From assembly GCA_022414725.1 (NCBI GenBank), contig CM039465.1, forward strand, positions 38,712,754 through 38,776,753: a stretch of DNA of 64,000 nucleotides, in the 5' to 3' direction. Positions 1 through 12,500 of this stretch are shown piece after piece. The stretch comes from Microglena sp. YARC. Lineage: Eukaryota; Chlorophyta; Chlorophyceae; Chlamydomonadales; Chlamydomonadaceae. The notes below the pieces were generated by a model. That model was given only the letters and a program-made list of their open reading frames with translations, ran no database searches and had not been told where the DNA came from. A program made the position numbers and the translations under genes. How positions within the stretch are numbered: position 1 is the first letter of the stretch; each line of letters starts with the position of its first letter.

Positions 1-130
1 ACAACTAGGGTGCAGGTGGAGCTGGCTGGAAGCTGCCATTCGTAGCCCCCAAAAGATACAATGAATACTGAGAGCCTGGAGTCGTAAAATTGGGTGTCGC
101 AGGAACCTAGCAGGGAAGCATTTCTGTCTG

Positions 131-189
131 TCACACACACTCACACACACCCCCCACACTCCCATACACTCTCACATACCTTTTCTTTT

Positions 190-233
<44 letters not shown>

Positions 234-236
234 TCC
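131..236. repeat. CA and CT microsatellites
   Basis: Runs of CA dinucleotides, then a pure CT run of about 30 bases, then CA again. Simple sequence with no coding content. The bases before and after it (1-130, 237-440) show nothing I recognise except a loose copy of the AGCTTC-type repeat that recurs across the window. Confidence 0.9.
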
Positions 237-443
237 CCCAACACAACCTGACAGTGAGTTCTGAAGGCCTGGAGTGGCAAAAGCGTTTTGGGGATACTCA
301 TGGCAGCTTCCTGCTAGCTCCGTAGGCCAGCCACTGGGGCAAGCCCAAAGCTTTCAGCTGCATTTTAATGCTAGCTTCAGGTTTGGCTCACAGAAAGGGA
401 AAGGGAGCTGCTTAGAGGCTGCTACTTGTAGCTCAGTATGTAT

Positions 444-581
444 GTTACAGTCCAGGGGTAGCCTAATAGGCTTAAGGGACTTGTCCAACCATGACATCAG
501 GAGGGGCTAAAAAGAAAAAACACTGATGAACTGAACCCCAAACAATCGTTTTACCGACGGGGCCACTGAGATCATGCTACA
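444..581 (+). repeat. Dispersed repeat family D1, copy 1
   Basis: A ~135-bp sequence that begins GTTACAGTCCAGGGGTAG and ends near GGGGCC..GAG..CATGCTACA. It recurs at 1657-1791, 15574-15709 (opposite strand) and 50528-50640. Every copy is joined at its start to a short TATG-type run. It may be a SINE, but I could not identify polymerase III boxes with confidence. The following 582-1073 is AT-rich with two loosely similar halves and no recognisable gene. Confidence 0.7.
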
Positions 582-1073
582 CAGGCACTTTGTTTACAGC
601 ATTTAAGCCATTCAGCGGATGATTTGGAATTCGATTTTCCGCGGAGCCCCTCCTTCGTACCTTATACCTCAAATTTGACCTGACGAGAATTCTTAAATTA
701 TGTGTGAGAATTGTTGTAAATTTTGGCTGAAAAAGGAGGTACCTGGTACAACCTACAAGTCGGTTCACCGCGTTGTCCGCCGGTCCACCAGAAACATGTA
801 ACCCTGGTCCTAACAGTCTCGTAAACCCTGGCTTTGGTCCGCTGCACTCGATTCCTTCCCCACCTGTGGCTCTGATAGCCAAAAATCTCTGCCAATTTTA
901 CGCATCGCTTGCGACACCTAGGACTTGCTCAAAACAGGTTGTATGTCATTCATTATACCTCAAATTGACCTGGAATCCCGATAATTCTGAAAATTCTTTG
1001 TGATAACTGTCGTAAATTTGGGCTCAATAAGTCGAGGTACCAATTAGGACCTACGAGTGCGCTGTTTACAAGC

Positions 1074-1408
1074 GCATATCAATTGCACATCTCAATTAGA
1101 ATATCAACTACAATCAATGAAAATAATCAATTAGCATATCATTTAGTATCAACTAGCACATCTCAATTAGCATATATCAACTACAATCAATGAAAAAAAT
1201 CAATTAGCATATCATTTAGTATCAACTAGCACATCTCAATTAGCATATATCAACTACAATCAATGAAAATAATCAATTAGCATATCATTTAGTATCAACT
1301 AGCACATCTCAATTAGCATATATCAACTACAATCAATGAAAATAATCAATTAGCATATCATTTAGTATCAACTAGCACATCTCAATTAGCATATATCAAC
1401 TAACATAC
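1074..1408. repeat. 73-bp AT-rich tandem repeat abutting a splice donor
   Basis: About 4.5 units with a period of 71-73 bp (landmark CACATCTCAATTAG at 1086, 1157, 1230, 1303, 1376). The last unit runs directly into the splice donor of dioxygenase exon 3 (minus strand), so the donor-proximal intron sequence is what has been multiplied. Confidence 0.85.
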
Positions 1409-1477
1409 CTCTCTCGCGAAGTAGAAGCCTTCTTTTGTATCTCCAATGCTCTGGTTGGCTGGATCCAATATTTCTTC
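1409..1477 (-). CDS. Dioxygenase exon 3
   Basis: Acceptor TATTACAG before 1477, donor GTATGT after 1409. It is 23 codons in phase 0: EEILDPANQ, then GDTKEGFYFARE, the hallmark (L)DP..Q..GD.KEG(F/Y)Y segment. No further exon was found in 1-1408. Confidence 0.88.
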
Positions 1478-1564
1478 CTGTAATAGTGAAAAACACAACA
1501 TGGACCAAATACAGCTCTTGAAAGCAGGAATGTGTGTTAGCATGTAACCATGCTCTTGAATGGA

Positions 1565-1611
<47 letters not shown>

Positions 1612-3739
1612 TATGTATGTAACCATGCTATTGAATGCAGGAGTGTGCGTATGTATGTTACAGTCCAGGGGTAGGCCAAAGAGGCTAAAGGGACTTGCCC
1701 AACCGTGACAAGAAGGGCTACAAAGAAAAACGTTGATGAACTGAACCCCAAACAATCGTTTTACTCACGGGGGCCCTGAGTTCGAGCTGCAGTGATAACT
1801 TGGTTTATAATTCAGGAGTGTGCAGGATGAGAAAAAGATGAGTGTGCAGGATGAGGAAATGAGAACACGAGTGTGCAGGATGAGGAAATGAGAACATGCA
1901 ACACATGTAATTTTATTTTCATACTTTGTATAAATTAACAGCAAATGCACGTATATCTGTAATACATGTTCATGTACAGCAAACAAACTTATATTCGTAA
2001 TACATATTAATATACAGCATATGCACTTATATTAATACTATGTATTCATGTACATCATATGCACCTATATTAATACTATGTTTTCATGTACAGCATATGC
2101 ACTTATATTAATACTATGTATTCATGTACAGCATATGCACTTATATTAATACTATGTTTTCATGTACAGCATATGCACCTATATTAATACTATGTTTTCA
2201 TTTACAGCATATGCACTTATATTAATACTATGTTTTCATGTACAGCATATGCACTTTTATTAATACTATGTATTCATGTACAGCATATGCACTTATATTA
2301 ATACTATGTTTTCATGCACAGCATATTCACTTATATTAATACTACGTATGCATGCGCTATTTGTGATGTTATGGAGGCTGACATGCTCACCAGTCTATTC
2401 ATGGCTGAAAAAGGGGCCCTGAATTCGTGCTACAGAGAAAAACCCTTATTTTAAATGGATTCAATTTTTTGCTGTTTTTCTTTTCGGCTTTGAGCAGCAT
2501 CTTCTAGGTGCACTAGCTTCCCCCAACCAGCCAGTGGGCTACACCCAATGATTTCAGCAGTACTAGTAAACTGAGAATGGCAGCTTCAAGGTGCGCTAGG
2601 TTGTGTTCAGTTTGGCTGGGTAGCCAGGAAGGGGTGTTGGCTAGAAGCTGATGCTTGTAGCTGAAAAGAAAAACAATGCCTTACATTGAATGCAGTCCAC
2701 CCTCGACTGTTTATGGAATCGATCATGGACTTCTTCACGTCAAGTGGAAGCTTGAAGGCCTCCTGCTGCTGCTGAAACATGTTGTCCACAAGCTCTTGGG
2801 GAACGCCATGTCCAGTGACTGCAAGTAACACATCATGTTCTTGTTCAACTCGTCATAAGTCATATTGCCATATATATAACTACATATACAAATAAACATG
2901 CATACATACTGTATGCGCAACATGTAATGGCAAGAATAAACATTGGCAAATGTGGTTTTAAACCTTATTTCATGTATCACAAATGTGTGGCAAAACTAAT
3001 TTGGCAAAGGGTTTGGGTCTGAGACTTGCTCAAGATTTGACTTGGAAACATTTGGCAAAGCTCCAATTTGCTTGTTACTTTTCCTTCTTCCATGTTTAAA
3101 AGTAGGTTGCTTGGGAAAGCTTTAAAAACAGTTCCTCTTGGTCATAGTCTGGAAAAGAAATGATCCAAATCAGGGCTCTGCCTGGCTAACGACTGAGGAA
3201 ATCTGATAACCTCGTTAGTAATGTTGGTGGTGTTTTTTGGGGGGGGGGAGGGGGGAATGGTCGGTGCATCAAATCTTCTTTGTGAGATACGTATGGGTGG
3301 CCAAAGTCCTCCAAATGTAGTAGTCCAGACTCGGGGCAGATCCTTGCAACGGAACGGTGATGGGCGAATCACCCTTCGGGTCTGGGACAGAAAGTGGCAT
3401 CCGGCCAGCGTTCAAACCGCTGGCGGTCAAACCAGTCAGTGCGATAGGCACGAGCAGCTTCGACAGGCGCAACCAGCTTCAATAGGCGCGACCAGCTCAT
3501 TGTATCTCGAGATCAGTGCATGCAAGGAACGATCAAGGCGATCCGGACCAGTCGAACTGAGTTTGTTTGAATCGACGGTGTTGGACAAACTTGGCAAACG
3601 CCTGTGACCCGGGACCGGCTCACTTATGTGCTGAAACGACGTTTGCAAATGGTCGTTTGCCAAATCATTTGCCATTACATGTTGCGCATACGGTACACAC
3701 ATAGTCGTGCATATGTATATATACATCTATTTATATATA

Positions 3740-3798
<59 letters not shown>

Positions 3799-4912
3799 CA
3801 TATGCTACATTTTGCATGCATTGTACTACTACATTTTGTATGCATCGTACTGCTACACTTTGTATGCATCGTACTGCTTCATTTTGCATGCATTGTACAC
3901 CTACACTTTGCATGCATCGTACTGCTACATTTTGCATGCATCGTACTGCTACACTTTGCATGCATCGTACTGCTACATTTTGCATGCATTGTACTGCTAC
4001 ACTTTGCATGCATCGTATTGCTACATTTTGCATGCATAGTACTGCTACACTTTGCATGCATCGTACTGCTACATTTTGCATGCATTGTACTGCTACACTT
4101 TGCATGCATCGTACTGCTACATTTTGCATGCATCGTATTGCTCCACTTTGCATGCATTGTACTGCTGCACTTTGCATCTACCGTGCTTTGGTAGGTGCAC
4201 ATTGTATTTGCCTTGCCTTACCTGCAATCTGCTTATTCCTAGGGAACGGCAAGATGATATCATATGATATCATGTCATCATATGATATCATATGATGCCG
4301 GCAGTCTGACTAGGCCAAAGTTACCATTTATATACAATAGCATATGATGCAATTTGTATGCTATCATATGATATCATAATCGCCCTTGGCCAACATCATT
4401 TGATAAGCCGGTCCCTACTTATACCGATGCATCTACATGCTAGGGTTTGATAGGCCTGAGAGCTGGCCTGTAGTGTAGAGCTTTGGGTGGCAGGTTTTTC
4501 TGTTAGGTGCTATAGACGGGACGAATCCTAACTTATGTAACTTGGTGTTCTGGGGGTGCTACGTTGAGTCTCTCCAGGTTGCCCACAGAGCCAAAAAAGC
4601 TGCAAGTAGCTCCCCAAAACCTACAAGGAGCACCATGTTGGAACTTCAGACACTGGTTCCTTACAAAAATCCTTATAGGTGTTGTGACACTAGTACACTA
4701 GTACAATGGTACACTGGCTTACAAAAACCCTAATGGGTGCTATTGCACTGGTACGATAGTTCACTCGCTTCTTAAAAACAAAACTAGTGGGTGTTGTTAC
4801 ACGAACCGTAGAAGAAGCCCGAGCCGATGCATGCGCTCCGAACATTCGCAGCGGCCTCAGATTCTGGAAGCGAGAGATCGATGATGGGGACGCTGTCCAA
4901 CGGAGAAGCCAT
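1409..4912 (-). CDS. 2-oxoglutarate/Fe(II)-dependent dioxygenase, 5' part of a spliced gene
   Basis: This is a host gene on the minus strand, recognised from three exons whose phases agree: 4912-4807, 2818-2685 and 1477-1409. Together they encode about 103 residues of the N-terminal DIOX_N region of isopenicillin-N-synthase-like oxygenases. Visible landmarks are VPIIDLS near residue 8, the GFFY..TGHGVP turn across the first intron, ALPL-type helix residues (KLPLDVK), RGW, then LDPANQ and GDTKEGFYFARE. Enzymes of this family use 2-oxoglutarate, O2 and Fe(II) to hydroxylate or desaturate small molecules; the substrate cannot be inferred. The catalytic HxD..H double-stranded beta-helix core should follow and is not in the window. 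Introns are about 2.0 and 1.2 kb and repeat-filled. The start codon lies 292 bp from the proposed start of the divergent serine acetyltransferase gene. Confidence 0.85.
1657..1791 (+). repeat. Dispersed repeat family D1, copy 2
   Basis: Same ~135-bp family as 444-581, here preceded by a GT microsatellite (about 1568-1604) and TATG repeats. It lies in the second dioxygenase intron. Confidence 0.7.
1994..2345. repeat. ~44-bp AT-rich tandem repeat
   Basis: About eight units built on CAGCATATGCACTTATATTA, varying slightly in length. It lies inside intron 2 of the dioxygenase gene. Segment 2346-2684 holds partial copies of dispersed repeats and no exon that I can see. Confidence 0.85.
2685..2818 (-). 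CDS. Dioxygenase exon 2
   Basis: Acceptor TTACTTGCAG immediately before 2818, donor GTAAGG after 2685. It is 134 bp (2 bases plus 44 codons). It encodes TGHGVPQELVDNMFQ, a four-Gln run, KLPLDVK and NSRGWTAF, the canonical helix and RGY/W turn of the family. Confidence 0.88.
3720..4195. repeat. (TA)n followed by a 24-bp TGCATGCA minisatellite
   Basis: An ~80-bp TA run is followed by about 16 units of a 24-bp repeat built on TTTGCATGCATCGTACTGCT. Almost all six frames stay open through it, because the period is a multiple of three and lacks stops; I therefore do not call a protein. From 4240 to 4385 there is a cluster of palindromic CATATGATATCATATG sequence. Segment 2830-3719 shows no gene. 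Confidence 0.9.
4807..4912 (-). CDS. Dioxygenase exon 1 (start codon)
   Basis: ATG at 4912-4910, then 35 codons plus one base. It encodes VPIIDLS and ends in GFFY, the conserved N-terminal landmark. The donor is GTTCGT at 4806, a weak but GT-type site. Phase 1 matches exon 2, giving GFFY-V-TGHGVP across the junction. Confidence 0.82.
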
Positions 4913-5204
4913 CGATGCAAGGTTAGGTCTAGAGAATGCGTGCGATATTAGGGGGGATGGCAAATGGTTTAGCTTTCCTAATTGCAGCGCTCGAGCAAAG
5001 TAAATTTGTGACGCAGACGAAGCGACCAGAAACCTCGACCCGAAACCCGGTTTAGGCTGACGTGCGCGTTCGCGTGCGGGACGCGGAACAATGTGAAGAG
5101 TGTAAAGGCTCGGACCTTAACCCTCCGAGGCAGAAAAGAAAAGACAGAATAAAAGTTAATCTCCATGTTTTATCTGTTTTTGTTTTAACAGCTCATTGTT
5201 CAGA
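4913..5204. promoter_or_regulatory. Putative shared upstream region of divergent genes
   Basis: These 292 bp separate the start codons of the minus-strand dioxygenase and the proposed plus-strand serine acetyltransferase. No unambiguous TATA box or CpG-type element stands out. A possible acceptor (TTTTAACAG ending at 5191) just before the second ATG leaves room for a 5' UTR intron. The assignment rests on gene geometry only. Confidence 0.35.
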
Positions 5205-5316
5205 ATGGGCCGAGTGATGTGTGTGACGGGGGTTAAGGAGATGACAGTGGCAACATCTGAAACCAAGAGACAGGAGAGAATGTATGAAATCCCAGCTTCC
5301 GAATGGCGCATGCTAG
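5205..5316 (+). CDS. Serine acetyltransferase candidate exon 1
   Basis: ATG at 5205, 37 codons plus one base, donor GTACGT at 5317. The phase fits exon 2 (Gly codon split 1+2), and joining the two gives an open frame. The N-terminus shows no clear plastid transit signature. Chosen on phase, position and the divergent neighbour, not on homology. An upstream AACAG at 5191 could make this an internal exon instead. Confidence 0.42.
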
Positions 5317-8300
5317 GTACGTCCATCTTGCGTCTGCTCTGAGCGCGGTATTTGCGCTCCGCGATTTGATGATGTCTTGGCCCGCGACATAATATAAGTG
5401 AATCTCCATGTTTTGTCTGGGTTTTTTAAATTAAAATGGACGGTTCTGTACTTCACAAACTTGCACAAAAATCTATAGTGGTCTGGGCACTTACAGCAAC
5501 TTACACAAAAATCTATAGTGGTCTGGGTGACCTCACATTGACCCATATACATGGCTCCAATACAGCCAAATTGCTGGCTGGAGCCATGTACCCAAGGTCA
5601 AGTAGAATCGAAATTGAATTGGGTATCAGATTCACATCAGAGTGGTATAAATTAACACTAGCATCTGAGCCCGTCGTCCCGACGGGAGGACCACCCCCGT
5701 GGCCACGTCAGCGACAGGTGTCGGAAAATCGAGATCCGAGACGGGTTACTCCGTAACGGGTTGTCCTGAAACCACTGCCCCTGGCCACTTCAGCGAATGG
5801 CAGTCAGTGAGCGGGCAAGAGTGCGTGAGAGCGCAGGAGAAGGCCAAGGGAATGCTGCGACGGGGGGAATTGCATGCGAAGTTATTGACAGGGGCAGCGA
5901 AATTTGTGGGAAAGAGTTTGGGCAGATGAACAAAGGGAGGCTACACCGTTGAATATCGGGCGGCTCAGGCAGCGAGCACCGAAAATAGCAGAAGTGCGAA
6001 GGAAAATTCGGATATCAGAACGGCTGGGCCTGGAAGAGCAGCGAGAAGGAGTTGAAAACGACACCGGCTTCATTAGAGCAGCGCAAAGCAGTGCACGGGG
6101 TGAACAGGTCGCAGGAAAATTTGGGCACCAAGCCGGCTAACCTTGGACGGGTGGGTGGATGGGTGGACGGCAGACAGGCAGTCGTTCCTGTGGCTGCGAC
6201 GAAAAATCGAGATCCCAGACTGGCTGCCACCTGGGCGACAGGTCGGCAAGGTCGCTCCCAAGCGCAGGCAGCAGGGAGACCCAGAGACTGGCTGCCACCT
6301 GGGCGACAGGTCGGCAAGATATGGAACCAAAACCCCAAGCTGCCATGCCAAAAGGGGGCGACCACGCGCCGCGCACGCGCTAAACCGCCGACATGCTACT
6401 TTAAATAATAAGAAGATACGCTGCGTCACTGTAGTTGCCGTGCTGGGGGTACCTACCCGTACCTACCCGTACCCCCCCGTTCTGCAGGGGGGGTACCTAC
6501 TCGTACTAGGGTTGTACGTGCCAGCCAGGGTTGTTTATGGGTGCTTCGAAATCAACGATTGAAACGAAACTGTCACGTTGCTTTCTAATTTCGTATTCGC
6601 ATTGGACTGCTGGTCCACCAGATGACTGTATGATTGATACGCATCCCCCAGCCTTAGCTTGTACATAGCATCCGCAACCGGGCCTTCTTGCGTTTTCTTC
6701 TTGCACTACTCATGATGCGAATTTCGAACATTTCTCACGGCGGTAGTTTTAGCAGCAATCCGTCAACTTCCTACGGATCAAAAACGAAGCGAAGGCCCGC
6801 GGTCTATTCCTTTCCGAGTAAGCGTTGAACCTTGGACATAGGTTAACCTCAAACCGTGGACCGTAGCCAAGTTCCCTTCTCACCTGCATGGTCTAGCTCT
6901 CAGAGCCCGAGCCCCCTCCCAATTCAGTATGCAACTCCTTGTCCACAATCAGCCATCGTCTTCTAACCCAAGCAGTAATCCCCATATTCAAACTCAACAA
7001 TACCTCGCGCTTTGGCGTTGAAAGCTATTTGCAGTAGTGTGTGTGTGTGGTGGTGGTGGGGGGGAGGGGAGGTAGGGGGATGGGTGGGTGGGGCATATGT
7101 GCATGTGGTGTGTACTGTATTGTATGTGCACTGTTCAGGTGGAGGTGCTGAAGGCTTGTCACCCGTCCATATCTCCTTGCGCACAGCCCTCATGCCTCTT
7201 CCTTTGACATAAGGCACAACTGTGTATAAAGAGCATTGATTACCAAGTTATGTCCCTACAACATAAACACTGCTGCAGGGCTGCCAGGTGCATCAGGCCA
7301 TCCTACCCCCCCCACCCCCCCACCCTAGTCCGCCCACACCACCTCCATTCACCCCCGCCAACATCCAAACAAACAAGTAGACACGCACCGCATAAGTGAA
7401 CACTGTTGCAGGGCTGTCAGGTGTGTCAGGCCATCCTACCCCCACACACACCCACCCACACCGCCCACACCGCCCCCATTCACCCCCGCCCACATCCAAA
7501 CAAACAAGCAGACACGCACCGCATGCGTGAACACTGTTGCAGGGCAGTCAGGTGTGTCAGGCCATCCTACCCCCACCCACCCCCACCACCCCCACCACCA
7601 CCACCACACACACAAACCTTACGCGCCCACACCGCCCCCATTCACCCCCGACAACATCCAAACAAACAAGCAGACACACACCGCATACGTGAACACTGTT
7701 GCAGGGCTGTCAGGTGTGTCAGGCCATCCTACCCCACCCACCCACCCACCCTCCATCCTACCACCCACCCACCGACACCCGCCTCCACCGCCCCCATCCA
7801 CCCCCACCACCATCCAAACAAACAGACATGCACCGCATACGTAAACGCTGCTGCAGGGCTGTCAGGTGTGCTAGGCCATCCTGCCAGGATTCCTGCTTAT
7901 GATAAAGCTCTTAGGAGGGCAACTCGGTGCAGGGGGTACATGCCTCCAGGACAACCCTTTGGCGAGACTAGCCCTGTCGAGGTGCATGATGAGGGGTGCC
8001 CCTCGGATGGATGGAGGTGGAGACCTCATCACTTGAGTAAGCACCAGTTGTGGCAGCGATGCAGGGGGGAAGCAACCGAGGATGCGGTGCGTGTCTGTTT
8101 GTTTGGACGTTGGTGAGGGTGGATGGGGGCAGCGATGCAGGGGGGAAGCAACCGAGAATGAGGTGCATGTCTGTATGTTTGGACATTGGTGGGCGTGGAT
8201 GGGGGCGGTGTAGGTAGGGGGGAAGCAACCGAGGATGTGGTGCGTGTCTGTTTGTTTGGGCGTTGGTGGGGGTGGATGGGGGCAGCGATGTAGGGGAGAA

Positions 8301-9463
8301 GCAACCGAGGATGAGGTGCATGTCTGTTTGATTGGACGTTGGTGGGCGTGGATGAGGGCGGTGTAGGTGGGGTGGAAGCAACTGAGGATGCGGTGCGTGT
8401 CTGTTTGTTTGGACTTTGGTGGGCGTGGATGGGGGTAGCGATGCAAGGGGGAACACCCACACACCCATCCATTCACCCATCTATCCATCCATCCATCTAT
8501 CCATCCACCCACCCACCCACCCACCCACCCATCCATTCACCCATCTATCCATCCATCCATCTATCATCCACCCACCCACCCACCCACCCACCCATCCATT
8601 CACCCATTCATCCATCCATCCATATATCCATCCATCCATCCATCCATCCATCCATCCATCCATCCATCCATCCATCCATCCATCCATTCATCCATCCACC
8701 CATCCACCCACCCATCCACCCACCCACTCACCCATCCATCCATCCATCCATCCATATATCCATCCATATATCCATCCATATACCCATCCATATATCCATC
8801 CATCCACCCATGCACCCATCCACCCACCCTCACAATCATTGTGTGACGTTAATTAGCATGATCGCCTATAAGCCTAAACCCTAAAACTTAAACACTAAAC
8901 TCTCACAGCCATTGTCTGACGTTAATAAGCATGATCGCCTACAAGCCCAAAGCCTAAACCCTAAACCCTTAACCCTAAACCCTAAACCCTCACAATTAGT
9001 GTGTGACGTTATTAGCAGGGTAATTCAAAGCGCGCGCTTTTGCGCTTTTGAGCGCTGACTTTTTGACCCCCTCAGCGCTTTAAGCGCAGTTTTTTGCAAC
9101 TCCCTGTGGGCGCAGCAAGCAATTTTTGCGCTTTTTGCACTACAAAGCGCAGTTTTTTGTTTTCAATTGCGCTAAAGCGCTGGCCAATTTGCCAATTTGA
9201 AGAATTCTGGTTATTAGGCATGATTGCAAGCTGTTTGTAGTGAGCAAATACCACAAGAACCAGTCTCCACCCTACCTTACATCATGTTTTCCACCCAGAC
9301 GGTATTGGTTATCCCTTGCAAGTTGCATAGCAATAGAACGTGAATATGCCTGGTTGTAACCTGTTCTCTGGTTATTGGTGGTTGGCCCCAGTGGAAGCGA
9401 AGGGGCTGCCCCCCTCAACCTTAGCATCGTAATAAGATGCTATATATGTATTCATTTATTTGT

Positions 9464-9502
<39 letters not shown>

Positions 9503-12500
9503 CTTACTTACTTACTGTTCTCCCCGCAGGTTGCAGATCAACGGCTGGCCTCAGATTTATACAGCACTGTGCTTTCACATCCCAATTTATTTATTTACTG
9601 CTCTCCCCGCAGGTTGCAGAGCAACGGCTGGCCTCAGATTTATACAGCACAGTGCTTTCACACCCCAATTTTTTTTTTTTTTTTTTTTATTTATTTATTT
9701 ATTTATTTATTTACTGTTCTCCCCCGCAGGTTGCAGAGCAACGGCTGGCCTCAGATTTATACAGCACTGTGCTTTCACACCCCAATTTATTTATTTATTT
9801 ATTTATTTACTGTTCTCCCCCGCAGGTTGCAGAGCAACGGCTGGCCTCAAATTTATACAGCACTGTGCTTTCACATCCCAGCTTAGAGAAATGTCTCGCC
9901 TTCATCTTGTCAAAAGCCATTGGGGATCCCAACATGGTCGGAACGCTTCAACTCATGATTCTATTCCAGGTATGAGTAGCACTTTTTAATGAAAACATAT
10001 TTTTTATTAAAAGTTTTTTTATGAAAAAGAATTTCACTCCAGGAGATGAATTTCCTGACAGAAACCGGAACTCTTCAACTCATGGACGTATTCCAGGTAT
10101 GAGTATAAGTTTTTTTTTATGAAAATAATTTCACTCCAGGAGGTGGGTCTCCTGACACAAATTGGAACTCTTCAACTCATGAACGTATTCCAGGTATGAG
10201 TTGCCCTTTTGTTGTGAAAATAATTTCACCTCAGGAGGTGGGTCTGACACCAAACGGAACTCCTCTACACATGATTATATTACATATTCCAGGTTTCAGT
10301 AGTAGTTTTTTTTAAGAAAAGAATTTCACCCCAGAAGGTGGGTCTCCTGACACAAACCGGAACTCTTCGACTCATGATTATATTCCATATTCCAGGTATG
10401 AGTAGTAGCTTCCTTTTTGTTATCAAAGGAATTTCACCACAGGAGGTGTGTCTCCCGACACAAACCAGCGGCACCGAGGATTCAGTTCAAATGGTGTGGC
10501 CACTGCCACAAAAGAGTAGGCTCCCTTAGGGTCGGGTTGCCGAAGAGCTTATTTTTGGCGGAGCCCCCTCTTCAAGGACGCAGGAGCCCCCATGTTTGCC
10601 CATTTGTCCGTCTGTCCGACCGAAAAACTTGAAGCCCGACACGTCAGCCAACGGTCGCGTAACTAACTCGCTTCGGTCAGCTCCATCGTTGCCACCTTCT
10701 GTTCCGGTGCCAACACACGCCGCCAATTTCCCGCGTCGCTTGGGACACTGCATATGACTTGTTCACTAAATCAAGGGTGGGAAAGGAACAAAGCTAAAAG
10801 AAGTTTCTATAACCTGTATTTCCTATAAAAACCTTATGGATTCTACCATCCATATAGGGGCCGAAATATAACAAAAAAGTGCGATATTGTATGCATGTAT
10901 GGTCGGGACTCTTCAGCTGATGATTATTTTCCAGGTTATGAGTGATAGGGGGAAGTTAGCCCCCACTTCAATTGGCCCCCATTCCCTAAACCCTAAACCC
11001 ACCTTAACCCTAAACCTTTGAATCTAAACTAAACCACTAAACCCTAACCCCCCTGAATTAAAACGGGGGCTAAATTCCCCCCACCGGTATGAGTAGCAGT
11101 GATTTGTTTTTCAAATCTGAAAGTGGGTTTCTTCTAGCTGTCTGGTTTCAGTGCTCCTCCAGGGACAGCGTTTTGGTGCTTTCTGTAGCTTTTTGTAGCT
11201 TTTTAGGACCATTTGTGGCACTGTAGGGCAAAAAAACTTTTTTTGTTTTTCTTCTTTTTTTATTGCGATAATTTCGCTGAAACGGGGTCGAAAGTAGCGA
11301 TCGCTACAAATAGCGGGAAAACAATCCCTGATGAGTAGGCTTGCCAAGTACAGATGTATCATGTGATATATCAACGATATCATATGATATCCGTACGATG
11401 TTGTACAATATATCAACCCTCTAGGAAGTTGCTCTTATACCACGTCCCCAATTAGGGACCTAGAGGGGCCCCTTTACCACTGAGATAAGTAGAAATCGAC
11501 TTTCTGAGGGGGTAGATCTTGATCCTTCCAAAGGGGTGTGTGTGGGGGGGGGGGAGGGGGTCGAGCCAGTTTCAGAAAATCTTTGAACTTCCTCACCAGG
11601 CGGAATCTGACGAATATAATATAACCACCTAAAGTGGCTTAAGCAGAGCTATCCGAAGCCGTGTTTATTTCTGACATCAAGTTAATGTGAGGTAGAGCTC
11701 GAGAAGTGACCTCCACAGGTTCCAGGGTTCTAATTGTGAAAGTTGGGCCAAACCAGAAATTGTATTTTTCCACCCCGAACTTCTTGGGTGTATAGAGGGT
11801 ACTTAGACATGCAACAGAGCATTAAAAACATCTTCAAATTCTCAAACACCAAAAACTTGCTAGGTCAGCTCAGATTCAGGGCTAGGAAAGGGGGATAGCA
11901 GGACAACTTTGTCAAACTTCGTCTACAAACACATGTAAGACCACAAATGGATAGCGCTCCTTGAGAGGATCACTAAACACCCTACTTTGACCCCCTAATT
12001 ATTTATTACGTGTTCATTACGACCAGGATTGTTTTGAAGGTGCTAAATACCGTTTTGCAAGAGTGCTAAATTATGTACCATAGTCTTCTGGGGGTGCTAC
12101 GTCACAGTTTTCTGTGTGGGTGGGTGGGTGGGGTGGGGGGGGGAGGGGGTACCTCCAGGGCTTATCTTCTCAGCGTTTTTCATCAGCTTCTAGGCAGCTC
12201 CCCAAGCCAGCCACTGTGCTACACCCAAGTGTTTCAGCAGCTTCTAGGCAGCTCCCCAAGCCAGCCACTGTGCTACACCCAAGTTTCCAGCAGCTTCTAG
12301 GCAGTTCCCCAAGCCAGCCACTGTGCTACACCCAAGTGTTTCGGCAGCTTCTAGGCAGCTCCCCAAGCCAGCCACTGTGCTACACCCAAGTTTTCCAGCA
12401 GCTTCTAAGCAGCTCCCCAAGCCAGCCACTGTGCTACTCCCAAGTTTGTCAGCAGCTTCTAGGCAGCTCTCCAAGCCAGCCACTGTGCTACACCCAAGTG

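Noticed and set aside
3604..4194. 196-codon ORF and overlapping ORFs on both strands
   Set aside because: They are the 24-bp minisatellite read in several frames at once; the period is a multiple of three and free of stops.
5904..6408. Arginine-rich ORFs as an acetyltransferase exon
   Set aside because: [13 protein letters not shown] superficially resembles the W..R.EA motif, but exon 2 gives a better match with correct phase, and this segment is part of a dispersed repeat.
7279..8455. CRISPR-like array
   Set aside because: Units are eukaryotic exon-edge duplicates with related, not unique, spacers.
8339..8884. Histidine/proline-rich ORFs
   Set aside because: Pure translation of CCAT/CCAC microsatellite.
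8833..9005. Chromosome end
   Set aside because: CCCTAAA tracts are short, degenerate and interstitial, with gene exons on both sides.
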